A stretch of DNA of 64,000 nucleotides from Neoceratodus forsteri (taxonomy: Eukaryota; Chordata; Ceratodontiformes; Ceratodontidae): assembly GCA_016271365.2 (NCBI GenBank), contig CM028129.1, positions 1,002,305,501 through 1,002,369,500 of the forward strand. The letters run 5' to 3'. Both the position numbers and the translations under genes were made by a program. The notes beneath the pieces are model-generated. The model was not told the origin of the DNA, ran no database searches, and was given only the letters and a program-made list of their open reading frames with translations. Positions 10,706-20,966 of this stretch are shown one piece after another (positions within the stretch are counted from its first letter, which is position 1; each line of letters begins with the position of its first letter).

Positions 10706-11860
10706 TTCCGGCCAGCAGTCAAGGGGCAACTTCAACCGTAAGGCCCAGCCTAAATCCTCCCCAGGCCAAGGTCAGAGATATACCAAACCGACCCAGCCTG
10801 TGGGGGGTAATGCTGCCACAGCATGACTCCTTTCAAGCCCCCACCCCACCTCTGGATCAATGGGAACAAAAGGTTGGGGTTCACTTTGCTCCCCACCTTT
10901 CGGGATGACAGGTGACAACCGCTGACTGGTGGGTCCTCCAGCTGGTCGAGAGAGGACAGTCTATCGAATTCCTCGATCACCCACCATCAAGACCTCCCCT
11001 GCTTTCCCATTATTTGAGTTAGCACGCACTGCTCATACAGCAGGAAGTGCTCAAACTTCTGGGAAAGGAGGCTATAGAGCACATACTGCGGAACCAGAGA
11101 GGTGCAGGTTACTATTCCCACTTCTTTCTGGTGCACAAAAAGACAGGGGACCTCCACCTGATTCTGGACCTCAGTGACCTCAATGTTTCAGCCCTTTATA
11201 AGCACTTCCGCATAGTGACCCTTCCCAGTTTGATTCCTGTGCTCAAGTAGGGCGCCTTCTTAGCATCTCTGGATATGCAGGATGCTTACCTGCACATCCC
11301 TATAGCTCGAGCACACAAGAAATTCTTGCACTTTGAGTTTCTAGGCTGCCATTATCAGTTCCGAGCCCTCCCCTTCGGACTGTCCTCGGCACCTCTGGTA
11401 TTGTACGCAGTGCATGGCAGTCGTAGCAGAGGCTCTCAGGAGACAAGGCCACTACATGTTCCCATACCTGGATGACTGGCTTCTCATGGCCCCCTCTCGG
11501 GAGGCTCTGATGTCCGTGATCCACTGTACTTGTTCCCTCTTCGGATCGTTGGGCATCATAATCAATCAGGAGAAGTCAGACCTGGTACCGTTGCAGAGAC
11601 TGCAGTTCATAGGTGCTGTCCTGGACACTGTCCAGGGGAAAGATTTTTTGCCCCGTGACAGAGCGGAACACATCAGATCCCTCATAAGGGACATCTTGAC
11701 AAAGAAGACAGTCCCAGCAAGACTGATCCTTTGCCTGCTCGGACACATAGCTGCGGCCATTGTGACAGTCCCTTTAGCCTATCCCCACATGCAGGTGACC
11801 CAGTGGATGTTACGGGTCCAATGGGATCTGGGATCAGAAGCAAGACCATCTGCAGTTCCC
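10706..11860 (+). pseudogene. Gag tail and reverse transcriptase, DIRS element A1 (second part)
   Basis: Continuation of A1 after B1. The last Gag residues are Gly/Gln-rich (10706-10820). RT begins with the WVLQLVERG-like block near 10930. GYYSHFFLVHKKTGDLHLIL (11106-11165), LASLDMQDAYLHIPI (11260-11305, motif A Asp) and FRALPFGLSSAP (11360-11395) follow. After a frame change near 11400 comes the catalytic FPYLDDWLLM (Tyr-Leu-Asp-Asp at 11465-11476), then FIGAVLDT and LLGHIAAAIVTVPLAYPHM (11730-11790). There is a stop at 11248 inside the linker. Catalytic residues are present but the frame is broken. Confidence 0.83.
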
Positions 11861-11949
11861 AATTCAGATCACGAATGCTGTTATCCGGGATTGGCAATGG
11901 TGGCTCGAACCAAAGCACCTATCAGCGGGAGTCCCCTTTATTGCACCAT

Positions 11950-12335
11950 CTCCGATTGTGACACTCTCAACGGATGCTTCAGGGTCCAGCTGGGCAGCAC
12001 ATCTCGACGGGGTCAGGTCTCAGGGCTCATGGACACCTCAGGAAGCTCGTCTCCACATAAATATTTTGGAGATGAGCGCAATCCTTTACGCCTTGCAGGC
12101 CTTCCAGTCAGAGATTCCACCAGGTACTCTGCTATTGCAAACGGACAATACCACGGTGATGTATTACCTTAACAAACAAGGAGGCACCCATATCTACCCA
12201 CTTTGCAGGGAGGCCATGAGGGTGTGGGATTGGGTTCTGTAACACGGCACAAACCTTATCGCTGTACATGTCCCAGGAGTGGACAACGTCATCGCAGACA
12301 GTCTAAGTCGGTCTCAAGCCAGAGTCCATGAATAG
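11950..12335 (+). pseudogene. RNase H domain, DIRS element A1
   Basis: All four catalytic acidic positions remain: LSTDASGSSWAAHLDG (Asp about 11970), INILEM (Glu about 12070), LLQTDNTTVMYYLNKQGG (Asp about 12144) and VIADSLSRS (Asp about 12297). A stop (TAA at 12240) interrupts the domain shortly before the last Asp, and another TAG lies near 12331. Confidence 0.82.
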
Positions 12336-12339
12336 GAAC

Positions 12340-12752
12340 TACTCCAGGAGGTGGTAGAGGATCTTTTTCACAGATGGGGCACAACAGAGTTAGATCTTTT
12401 CACGTCCCCATCCAATGCAAAACTGCCCAATTTCTGCTTGCTAGATCCAGGGCCTGGTGTTTTCTGGCAAGATGCGTTGTCCCGCTCCTGGATGGACAGA
12501 TTCCTCTACGCATTTTCTCCCTTCCCATTGATCCAGAGGGTCCTTTTGAAATTCTGCAGAGAGCAGGTGACATCGATACTGATCGCACCCTTTTGGCCCA
12601 GACAGATGTGGCTCCCTCTGCTGCACCAGCTGTCCCAGGAACCTCCGCTGCCTCTGCCAATCAGCTCTCACTTATTGTCCCAGGAGGCAGGATCTTTGGT
12701 CCATCCATACCTTTGCTCTCTGAACCTGCACACCTGGCTCCTAGGGGCATAG
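12340..12752 (+). pseudogene. Dam-methyltransferase-like domain, DIRS element A1
   Basis: Open from 12351 to 12752, and the cleanest family A copy of this domain. Visible are ELDLFTSPSNAKLPNF (12387-12434), GPGVFWQDALSRSW (12451-12492), FLYAFSPFPLIQRVLLKF (12500-12553) and ILIAPFWPRQMWLPLL (12580-12625). The order and spacing match B1, A3 and B2. The Pro-Pro catalytic position of Dam-type enzymes is here SPFP, so activity is doubtful. Family assignment is inference from position and layout. Confidence 0.5.
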
Positions 12753-13782
12753 CTATCATGTGCTATGGGGTCTCACAAGGGGTAGCAGATGTTCTAGTGG
12801 CTGCTAGAAAACCGTCCACACATGCCACATACACCATGAAATGATGCAGATTTTGCCTCTGGGCTCAAGTACAAGGGCTTTCCCCGATGGATTGTCTGGA
12901 AGGTTCTGTTCTAGACTACCTCCTGTCTCTTTTCCAGGCAGGCTTGGCCTGCTCCTTGATTAAAGTACACCTTTGTGCCATCTCGGCCTATCATACACCT
13001 GTAGGTCTATGGTCCATAACTCAGTTGGACACTGCACAAGCCTTCCTGAGAGGCGTTCTCCACCTTAGACCTCCAATTAAGGATCCTGTTCCTCCATGGG
13101 ATTTACCCTTTGTCCTGGAGCAGCTTACGCTGCCACCTTTTGAACCAGCCGCGGATTGTGAGCTACATCTCCTGATATGGAAGACGTTATTTTTAGTTGC
13201 TGTTACTTTGGCCAGAAGGATTTCTGAGCTTCACGCACTAATGTGCAAAGAACCTTATTTGGTTTTTCACCAGGACAGGGTGTCCCCAAGGACAAATCCA
13301 AAGTTTCTACCTAAGGTGGTCTCAGCCCTCACCCTCAATCAGGACATCGACTTGCCATTGTGTTTTCCTAAATACTCTTAATAGAGAAAAGGCCCTGCTG
13401 TACAATCTAGATGTGCATAGGTGTCTAAGATACTACCTGACCAGAACCAGGCACCACCATAAATCTGTTTAGCTTTTCGTCTCCTTCACCTACAGGATGC
13501 AGGGAGCTCCGGTTTCTAAACAATCGCTGTCCAGGTGGCTCATCCATTGTATCATGTTCTGTTACCAGAAATGTAACAAACCCCTACCGGGCTCAGTTAA
13601 GGGACATTCTACAAGGGGGTGGCTACCTCCTTTGTGGCTATGAAGAACACGTCCACTTCAGCCATCTGCGCAGCAGCTACTTGGAGTACCGTGCACACCT
13701 TTATCAGGCATTATAGCCTGGACATTGCATCACGGCGAAGAGCTGGTTTTGGTCTAGCAGTCTTTCAGGGACTCCTATCCTA
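12753..13782 (+). pseudogene. Tyrosine recombinase, DIRS element A1
   Basis: N-terminal part GVADVLVAARKPSTHATYTM (12780-12840) with a stop at 12842, then open to 13381: YLLSLFQAGLACSLIKVHL (12914-12975), LRGVLHLRPPIKDPVPPW (13045-13100) and TLARRISELHAL with the first catalytic Arg near 13215. HSTRG is readable near 13604, but a frame change follows. The final block with the nucleophile Tyr (ATTATAGCCTGG near 13710) is in another frame. The tail GLAVFQGLLS-like ends near 13782. Not functional. Confidence 0.8.
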
Positions 13783-13860
13783 GGGTTTGGTTCATCTCAT
13801 GATCTTTACCTAGCCTCCTCCCATCTGCGAGGGATTTCCAGTATTGCTTGGGAATCAGTC

Positions 13861-13968
13861 CCAATGGTGTGACCTGGTGCAAGAGCTGTTTCGCGAAGTA
13901 AGATAGTACAGTTACGCAAGAACTTACCGTACCAGTAGATCTTCGAGAACAGCTCTTGCAGCAGGTAG
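13861..13968. repeat. ICR hairpin of A1
   Basis: Inverted arms CAAGAGCTGTT (13880-13890) and AACAGCTCTTG (13948-13958) with further imperfect pairing outward. The centre TTCGCGAAGTAAGATAGTAC joins the complements of the left end (CTTCG...) and right end (GTACAGTTAC...). Confidence 0.82.
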
Positions 13969-14159
13969 TTTCCCTCCCACCATCCCCTCTGGAGGTAGAG
14001 TTGTTCTGTTATCTCACTACCTAGAATTAGGTGTTTGTAACACCGCTCTGAATACCTTATTTGAAGGCGGATCCTCAGTCTCCACTTCTGATGTCATCTA
14101 GCGGCCAGGAGTCTCTGGCGGGAGAACTGGGAATTCTGGGGGACAGCCTCCTTTTGCAT
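13969..14159 (+). other. A1 region between ICR and right terminus
   Basis: Non-coding interval of about 190 bases. It starts with a short pyrimidine-rich piece with CCCACCATCCCC, as follows the ICR in other families. No ORF. Confidence 0.5.
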
Positions 14160-14318
14160 GATGCCTGACGTTGGGGGCGGTCCCCGCTGAATACTGCTAG
14201 CAAGAAAATTTCCATGAAGTCCTGGCACCTGCCGGCTTCAGTCCTAATGGTGTAACCTGCTGCAAGAGCTATTCTCGAAGATCTACTGTTACAGTAAGTT
14301 CTTAAGTAACTGTACTTT
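14160..14318. repeat. Right inverted terminus of A1
   Basis: Reverse complement of the left terminus of A2 (35426-35545): GGCGGTCCCCGCTGAAT, TGCTAGCAAGAAAATTT, CTTCAGTCCTAATGGTGTAA and CTGCAAGAGCT are shared. It ends ACTGTTACAGTAAGTTCTTA...TGTACTTT, directly followed by the resumed RT of B0. Confidence 0.82.
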
Positions 14319-15560
14319 CCACTGGCTCAATGGAACACAGGTTTCTACTCCATTACTTGCTAGTTTCAAAGAAAATAGGCAGCATGCAACCTATTGTTGC
14401 TCTAAGGAAGTTAAATTCCTTTACAAGGAGAAATTCAAGATGATATCACTCTGCAGTCTTTTACCTCTAAATTCATCAAAACAGTTGGCTGGCCTCCCTG
14501 GATATGCAGAACACCTACCAACATGTCCCCATACACCCAAACCATCACAAGTATCTCCAATTTATGGCATTGGGTCAGCACTACCAATTCAGTGTCCTGC
14601 CCTTTGGGCTTTCCTGGGCACCTTGAGTGTTTGCGAAGTGCTTTGCAGTTCTTGCAGTGCATCTCCGGAAACTCGGTATTCAAGTGTTCCCAGATCTGGA
14701 TGACTGGCTTCTGGCAAGTCCCTCCAGAGAAGAAACACAGGAAGCCATGGCTACAGCCTCCAGGTTTCTTATGTCCATGGGAGTTCTGCTGAATCTAGGA
14801 AAATCACAACTACAACTCTCCCAACAGCTTCTCTTCATAGGAGCCCTTCTGGATACACCCAGCGCAAAGCCCTTCTTCTGGAAGACAGGAGGAACGACAT
14901 CCTCCAGATGGCCCATTTCATCCGAGGGAGTGACTCAGTCCCAGCACTCTCGATGCAGCAGATGCTGGTTCTCATCGCATCCTCAGTGTTCACTGTGCCC
15001 CTGGCTCATCTTCACATGACTACTCAGTGGATGCTCAGCACTCAGTGGTCCCCAACCACACATCCCCAGTCCTTTCACATCCAGGTGACAGAACCTCTAA
15101 AACGGTCACTCAGCTGGTGGACTGAAGAGGACAACCTTCTGAAAAGGTTCCCCTTTGCCCCACTGGAATCTCAGATCTCCATCACCTCGGATGTATCTCT
15201 ACTCAAATGGGGAGCTCACTGTCAGGATCTCCACACTCAAGGTCCATGGAATCAGGAGGAGTCTGAACTCCACATAAATATCCTAGAGATGAGAGCTGTA
15301 CTGTACACAGTCCATGCTCTGAGGGACATTCTCTGTCACAAGATCATTCTCCTTCAAAAGGACAACAAAGCAGTGATGTACTACATCAGCAAGCAGGGTG
15401 CAGCACACTCTTACCCTCTGTGCAGGGAAGTGATGAGAGTGTGGGAGTAAAGCCCGGAACACAAAGCCCTGATCCAAGCAATTTACCTTCCAGGGGTGCA
15501 GAACGATCTAGTGGATCGTCTCAGCAGAACGGAAACTGTTCCTTAGGAGTGGTCTCTTGA
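14319..15560 (+). pseudogene. Reverse transcriptase and RNase H, DIRS element B0
   Basis: RT begins in the FYSHYLLVSKKIG-like block near 14340, with a stop and frame changes. The motif A region is WLASLDMQNTYQHVP-like near 14490-14530. The catalytic site reads FPDLDDWLLAS (about 14687-14720), so the usual Tyr of YLDD is Asp here. LLFIGALLDTPSAK follows. RNase H has ITSDVSLLKWGAH (near 15185-15215), INILEMRA, LLQKDNKAVMYYISKQG (15350-15400) and DLVDRLSR (15506-15530). A TAA at 15448 interrupts RNase H. Decayed, but its family B identity is clear. Confidence 0.78.
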
Positions 15561-15960
15561 CACAAGCGTCATGCAATCACTCTTTCAAAGAGTGGGGAAC
15601 TCCAGACCTGGACCTTTTTGCATCCCCACCCAACGCAAAACTGCCTCTATCTTGATCCAGAAATCCAGAACCTGGTGCCTTCTGTCAGGATGCATTCAGA
15701 CTGCGGTGGACAAGACACTTTCTGTACACATTTCCTCCTCTTCCTTTAGTTCAGAGGGTGCTGCTCAAGCCAGAGGCACAAGGGGGCAGAATGATTTTCA
15801 TCGCCCCATTCTGGCCTTATCACATCTGGTTTCCATTGATCAACAGATTGTCGGAAACTTCTCCAAGACAGCTTCCACTTCAGATGGACCTGTTGACTCA
15901 GGGCCCAGTGGCCATCCCAAACTGAGGTCCCTTCACCTCCACACTTGGCTCCTGAAGAGA
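15561..15960 (+). pseudogene. Dam-methyltransferase-like domain, DIRS element B0
   Basis: The same block as in B1, split over frames: a DLFASPPNAKLPLS-like piece (15608-15650), PELGAF-like and DAFRLRWTRHFLYTF-like (15685-15730), PLVQRVLLKP, then MIFIAPFWPYHIWFPL-like (15790-15840). It reads through to the Leu-rich LHLHTWLLKR (15930-15962) that precedes YR in every copy. Confidence 0.45.
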
Positions 15961-16996
15961 CAGAAGTGGGTAGATTTAATGTCTCATGGAGGGTCTCAGA
16001 CATTCTCCTAGTAGCGTGCAAGCCATCTACTAGGAAACTTGCACGGCAAAGTGGAAACTGTTCTCCTTCTGGTGTGCAAAGTCCTCCCTGGATCCATTCT
16101 TCTGCCCACCTAAGAAGGTTCTGGAGTACCTTCTGGACCTGTCTAACACAGGCCTCCAATACTCAACTGTGAAGGTTCACCTCTGCACGATCTCAGCGTA
16201 TCATGAACCTGTACACACTATATTTCTGGCTCAGTTGCCTTCGGTTAAGAGGTTCCTTAAAGATGCACTTCACACTAGGCCACCAGTCAGAAGACCAGTA
16301 ACCACCTGGAACATTAATTTTGTACTAGACATGCTCACCCTTAAACCTTTTGAGCCCCTAGCAACTTGTGAGCTTAAGTTCCTGACCTGGAAGATCGTCT
16401 TCTTTGTAGCCGTTACCTCTGCTCGTGGAATGTCTGAAATATATGCATTGGTCACAGACCCCCCCCCGTATACTGTATTTCACAAAGACAAGGTGGTTCT
16501 TCAAACTCACCCTAAGTTTCTCCCCAAAGTAGTCTCAGAATTCCATCTGAACCAGACATTGGTTCTTCTGACCTACTTCGCGAACTTCCAGAATGAGGGG
16601 GAGCGTCTCCTGCATTCTCTGGATGTTAAAAGGGTTTTGTGGTTCTACTTGGACAGAACCAAAGAGATTCACAAATCTAAACAACTATTTGTCTCTTTCA
16701 GCTTGGCCTGGCTGGGTCAGCCTGTTCCTATTAGATGTATTTCAGCATGGCTAGTGGCATGTCTTCGCCAATGCTACTCCATGGCAGAGGTTAAACTGGA
16801 AGGCAAAGTATATGCTCATTCTACCAGGGCAGTCGCTGCATCTCTGGCAGAAATACGGTACGTGCCCATTGCAGACATCTGCAGTGCAGCTACTTGGAAC
16901 TCTGTGCACACTTTTGTGAAGCACTACACTTTGGATGTCCATGCCAGACAGCATCAGTCCTTTGGCAGGACAATCCTTAATGGACTCCTGTCCTGA
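15960..16996 (+). pseudogene. Tyrosine recombinase, DIRS element B0
   Basis: The catalytic half is open from 16169 to 16996 (275 codons), one of the best-preserved frames in the window. Visible are VKHLCTISAYHEPV-like, LKDALHTRPPVRRPV, TSARGMSEIYAL (first catalytic Arg near 16423), HSTR (about 16817-16828), AATWNSVHTFVKHY with the nucleophile Tyr at 16925-16927, and the tail FGRTILNGLLS just before TGA. The N-terminal SAM-like part (15985-16168) needs one frame change near 16040. All key catalytic residues are present. Confidence 0.82.
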
Positions 16997-17289
16997 GTGA
17001 GCTCCTCTGTCCTGCCGCCATTCTCAGGGATGACGCATGCTTGGTGCACGAGGGGTGGCCGTTAGGTGCCGTAGATTCCTCCTCCATCCCAGTTCTGTTT
17101 CTCCCGCCATTGAGGCTGCACTTGCTGTGCGAGTGAGAGAAATTGTTGCTGCACCATTAGGCCTTTTGTTCTTCGACGCCGTTCATTTGACTCCTTCTCC
17201 ATCCTGACACCGTTGAAGCTGGTAAGACCGTTTCATTTTGTATTTCGATGGCACTGGGATCTTCGCTGTTTATAAAATAATTTTGCATC

Positions 17290-19490
17290 ATGTACGATTC
17301 GGGGGCCAAGCATAAATCCAAGGTGGGCCATGTCCCTATGCGTCGGTGCCCATGTGGCCGGTAATTTTCTGTCACGGATCGACATGATGTTTGTCTTCGG
17401 TGCCTGGACTCCAACCATGATATGGACCACTGCGATGCCTATTTTTCCATGGACTGCTATGTGTTGGAAATCCACGCATTTAAAATCAGCAGGGCTCCAC
17501 CAACTTTTGGAGGATGACGTCACTTGCGGGCCTCCCAGGCCAGAATCTCTTGACCCTTCCTCCGGGTCCCCTCCTGGGTCTATATGGCCCGGCGAGGAGG
17601 TAACCACCTCCACTTCCAGCCTTGCAGAGGAGGAGGTTTCTTCTTCAGAACCAGAGGAATGGTGTGATTCCTCCTGGGGTCGCATCATTGGTACCATCCC
17701 GGCAGTCACCTCCTCAGAGGTGCAGGCTCTCCCAATGTTATGGCCTCCGGTTGTGGGGCCCGGCACTGGTGGACCCTCGATGCTGCCTAGCACCACTGTT
17801 TTTGGTTCCAGCGGTGCCATTTTGGATTCTGGCACCTCCAGTAGTGCCGGGGACTCGGGCAGCACTGCTGGCAGTGCCATTGTGGTTAGCGGCACCGTTG
17901 GTGTTGTCGCGGCCTACGTCGGTGCTATTCCCTGTGCCGTCGCAGGAGGTGTTTCTGAGGTAGCCTCTCTGGAGGTCACTCTGCTCGACTCCTCTTCTGG
18001 GGAGGATGACTCAGAGGTGGACCTGGACTGGCAGCCTGAGTCTTCAGATTCAGAACTCTCTGTAGGCTGGGGTGTCAGGTGGCCCAATGTTCCTCTCACC
18101 GAGTCCCCTGAGCAGGTTCACTTTGGGAGTCCCATGGCTAGGGGTGGCCTGGGACTTCCAAGGGGCGATGGTTCCAAGATTCATGGGAGGATGCCATCTT
18201 CTGAGAGGGCCCAGGAGATCTGCAAAGCAGGGAGCCCCTGTCAAGGAAGAGGGCCGCTTCAGAGTCAGAGGGGTTGAGAGGTCAGGGTGAGCAGCGGTGG
18301 CGCATTCCCACTGCCATGCGGGGTGTGGGAAGGAGTTGTAGTACTGAACCCCGCCTTTCTCTCGAGGTCTCCAGAGCACCTTCTAGTGACGATACTGAGG
18401 GTTGCCCTTTTGGACTCATGCAACCTTAGTCACGTCACAGGGGAGATTCCCCTTCTGGGCTCTGCCAGGGTTTGCCTCCTCAGGTTACCTCCTCACAACC
18501 CGGTATGATCTCAGGGTCCCCAATTTTGGTGGCTTCACTCCCTAGCTCTCAGATCCCTGGCAGAGGCCAGGCAAATGTTCTTAGGTGCCCTTCCCCCCTC
18601 TCTCCCGGGCCATGTGGGTCCTACGGGGCCCTTAACTTGGGAGACTTTCAAAGCTATTGCAGTGACCTTCCCTTTATACATCAGGGCCATAGACAAACAG
18701 GTCTTCCACCTGCTCCTCTCCTCCCCCCACCGCAGGAGTCCTCTGAACATTCAAGCTCCACTTCTTCCTCGTCTTCCTCTCCTGAGGAAGAGGAACCTTC
18801 TGTCCACATATCCTCCAACGCTGATTTCACAGAATATCAGTGGTTCCTTTTGAGGCTGGCTTCAGAGCTTCATATCTCCTTCATCCGCAGGGACAATACC
18901 AAGCAGCAGATGTGTGCATTCCTCAGTGAATTCAGTGCTGACCACCTTGTGGTGCCTTCCTGGCCAATTTCCTTCCAGGAGGCATCTGTCTGCACCTGGC
19001 AGTCACCAGCTGCCCTTTTTCCAGCCCTGGCAGACTGCAGGAGATGGTATTGTGCTCCCCATGAGTCTCTAGGTTCTCTACCTCACCCGCCTTCGGGCCT
19101 AACATCCCTAGACACTCCTTTGGGGCCTCGGCGCCTGGCACACAGCAGTCCTCCGGATTCGGATTCTGCCGAATTTGATCGGTGAGGATGAAGAATCTTC
19201 TCTTCAAGTCATGTGTTGATGTGCATAGGTTCACATCAGACACATCACGCTGCCTACAACAGGCATCTGTGGTCAATGCTAGCACAGGTTCTGGCATCTA
19301 TGCCTGCTGCGGAGCAGTCCAGACAAGCCATTGCCGTCTGTGCACAGGGTCTGGAGCTTGCAAGGCACCAGGCAAGGGCATCTTACAACGCCACCGAGGT
19401 GGCTTCCAGACTGGCAGGGACAGTGATCTGTATACGGCGGATGGCATGGCTTCATCTGTCCAGACTGTCACCCAGGCATAGGGTGACAAC
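17290..19490 (+). pseudogene. DIRS Gag, family C (C2)
   Basis: Start taken at ATG 17290, where C4 (57896) and C6 (58486) also have an ATG. The N-terminus holds the Cys/His module (RCPCGR at 17344, CLDSNHDMDHC to 17433), with a stop at 17362 and the last Cys replaced. Then a Ser/Gly/Val-rich region with GGTGCC-type periodicity (17700-17950), an acidic stretch (SSGEDDSEVDLD near 17995-18030), EEEEPSVHISSNADFTEYQW (near 18786-18845), RRDNTKQQMCAFLSEF (18888-18935), RHLWSMLAQVLASMP (19263-19308) and MAWLHLSRLSP (19441-19475). Frame changes near 17600, 18277 and 19185. Confidence 0.65.
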
Positions 19491-19724
19491 TTCTGCTTTT
19501 CTGGGGGACCCACCTGTTTTCCCACAGGGCAAGAAGGATTCTTCAAGGGCATCCTCCATCCCCCCGGCCATGGGGGACACCCCCTTGCCCTCAGCAACCT
19601 TAGACTGCACCAGTCTATTAGTTAGGGTTTCCCCCTCCTGCTTTCCACCAGTAGGAGGCTGAGGGATCTGTTCCTTCAGGGCCAAAACTCAGGCCTCCTC
19701 TGGGAGGGCTTGGTACTCACCCAG

Positions 19725-19818
19725 CAGTAATGAATGGTGAAGATTGACAAGGGAAGATATCGAAATTACATACCTAACGTTATTCTTGATCTTCTCTTGT
19801 ATCTTCACTATTCATTAC
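19725..19818. repeat. ICR hairpin of C2
   Basis: Inverted arms AGTAATGAATGGTGAAGAT (19726 onward) and ATCTTCACTATTCATTACT (to 19818), with one mismatch. The centre GGGAAGATATCGAAATTACA matches the family C circle junction. Confidence 0.85.
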
Positions 19819-20965
19819 TCCCGCCTTCCCCTTATGGGCCTCATTTCTTGGGCGTCTCCCCCACCCTGCCCTCCTCCTCCCATTCCACCCCCCCCCGGGG
19901 GGGGGAACAATTCTCTGGTTCCTTGAGATCTTCTGTTCTTCTCTAAGAAAAAAAATAAGCATGACGAAGGATTTGAGTAAGGTGGAGAGCGGGTGAAACT
20001 TCGTCCTTTACATCTAAGGAAACTCTTTCTGATCTCCTGGAAGGTTTTGCCTTTGGGGGCTTTCCTTTGGGCCAGATTAACTCAATATCCAGACACAGGG
20101 TTAGTCTCTGAACAGTCCTCTATCCTCAGTCTTCGGATTTGGCTGGTGTCCCTAGATTAACTGATGATGCCAGACCGGGGGCTAGTCAACACTTGTTTTA
20201 GCCCGATTCAAAATTAACATTTTGAACTGGTGGACTTGTCCCATTTGGCCCATGTCTTCTCCAGGGAGTCAGAAGGAGCTCCTTCTCTGTCTCTGTCCAT
20301 CTTAACAAAGAGGTTGCCTTCTCTTGGGGCTCCCCCCCCAGCACTGACTTGTATCTGAGTACTAGGGGGGTCTTTTTCCCTTTACCTGGTTGGGGGATCT
20401 CCCTCTCCAGAACAGATTTGCCTTGGCATTCTGTGAGCTCTCAGCCTGAGTGATGGGTAATGGGATAGTGGGAGGTGTAGGGAAATCTGCCTCTCTAGTT
20501 TCAAGCTATGTAGAAGGCCTGTTTGAACCTTCCGAACCAGTTTTGTCTGAAGGCATCCTTGCTTCCTTGCTCTAAGATCCAAGCTGATAAGCTTCAAGCC
20601 AATTTCACTCAGAATTTGTGACAGTATTTTTCCCTCCTTCCAATATCCCCTCCTCTTTTTCTTCCCTTTTCTTCTTTCTTCCCTTCCCTTATCTGTTCCT
20701 CCCTCAGAGCCACCCAAGGAAGGAGGCCCTGCGGTCCCTTTGGGTAGGGTTCTTCTCTTTCCTGTCTTCTCTTCCGCTTATTCCTTTTTCAGTTTGTTTC
20801 CTTTCCTTAATCTATCCCTCGCCCTTATTCTTCTAATCCCTTTTTATTTTGCCTCTCTGGCTTATAGAACTGGGATGGAGGAGGAGTCTACAGCACCTAA
20901 CGGCGGTCCCTCATGCACAACGCAGTGCGTCACTGTTGTGGGCAGTGCAGTCAGCACCGACTCCT
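19819..20965 (+). other. C2 spacer between ICR and right terminus
   Basis: About 1.15 kb without a supported gene. C/T-rich, with extended CT runs at 20620-20720 and 20750-20850. From 20866 (AACTGGGATGGAGGAGGAGT) it matches the inner right terminus of C3 (24281) and C6 (62436). Confidence 0.6.
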
Positions 20966-20966
20966 C

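Larger units (their letters stand above)
2860..14318 (+). mobile_element. DIRS element A1, family A, 5'-truncated and split by B1
   Basis: A family A element lacking its left terminus. It runs 2860-4863, is interrupted by complete element B1 (4864-10705) and resumes at 10706 in the same Gly/Gln-rich Gag tail. It continues through RT, RNase H, methyltransferase-like domain and recombinase to its ICR (13861-13968) and right terminus near 14318. The sequence across the break matches A2 at about 37800-37900 without interruption, which proves the nesting. All frames carry stops or frameshifts. The first 430 or so bases expected from A2 are absent. Confidence 0.8.
14319..17022 (+). mobile_element. 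DIRS element B0, family B, resumed 3' part
   Basis: The second piece of the host element that begins at 2278. It re-enters family B in the RT domain and runs through RNase H, methyltransferase-like domain and YR to just past the YR stop (16996). It is cut near 17022, where family C sequence starts. Its own ICR and right terminus are missing. Compared with B1, about 185 bases are lost at the A1 insertion point. Confidence 0.75.
17023..20966 (+). mobile_element. DIRS element C2, gag-only family C, both ends incomplete
   Basis: Starts inside the family C left region (compare 57520 onward and 58200 onward) without the terminal hairpin arm, joined to the truncated 3' end of B0. It has a C-type Gag, no pol, the ICR (19725-19818), a pyrimidine-rich spacer and the inner part of the right terminus up to GACTCCTC near 20966. 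There it switches directly into the Gag repeat region of C3. The last 100 or so bases of its right end are lost. Confidence 0.72.

Noticed and set aside
17157..17895. Minus-strand open frames as antisense genes
   Set aside because: They mirror the GC-rich coding strand of C gag and have no independent conservation signal visible.
17330..18277. 315-codon Ser/Gly/Val-rich secreted-type protein
   Set aside because: It overlaps C2 gag and its composition follows the GGTGCC periodicity of family C. No signal peptide or domain supports a host gene.
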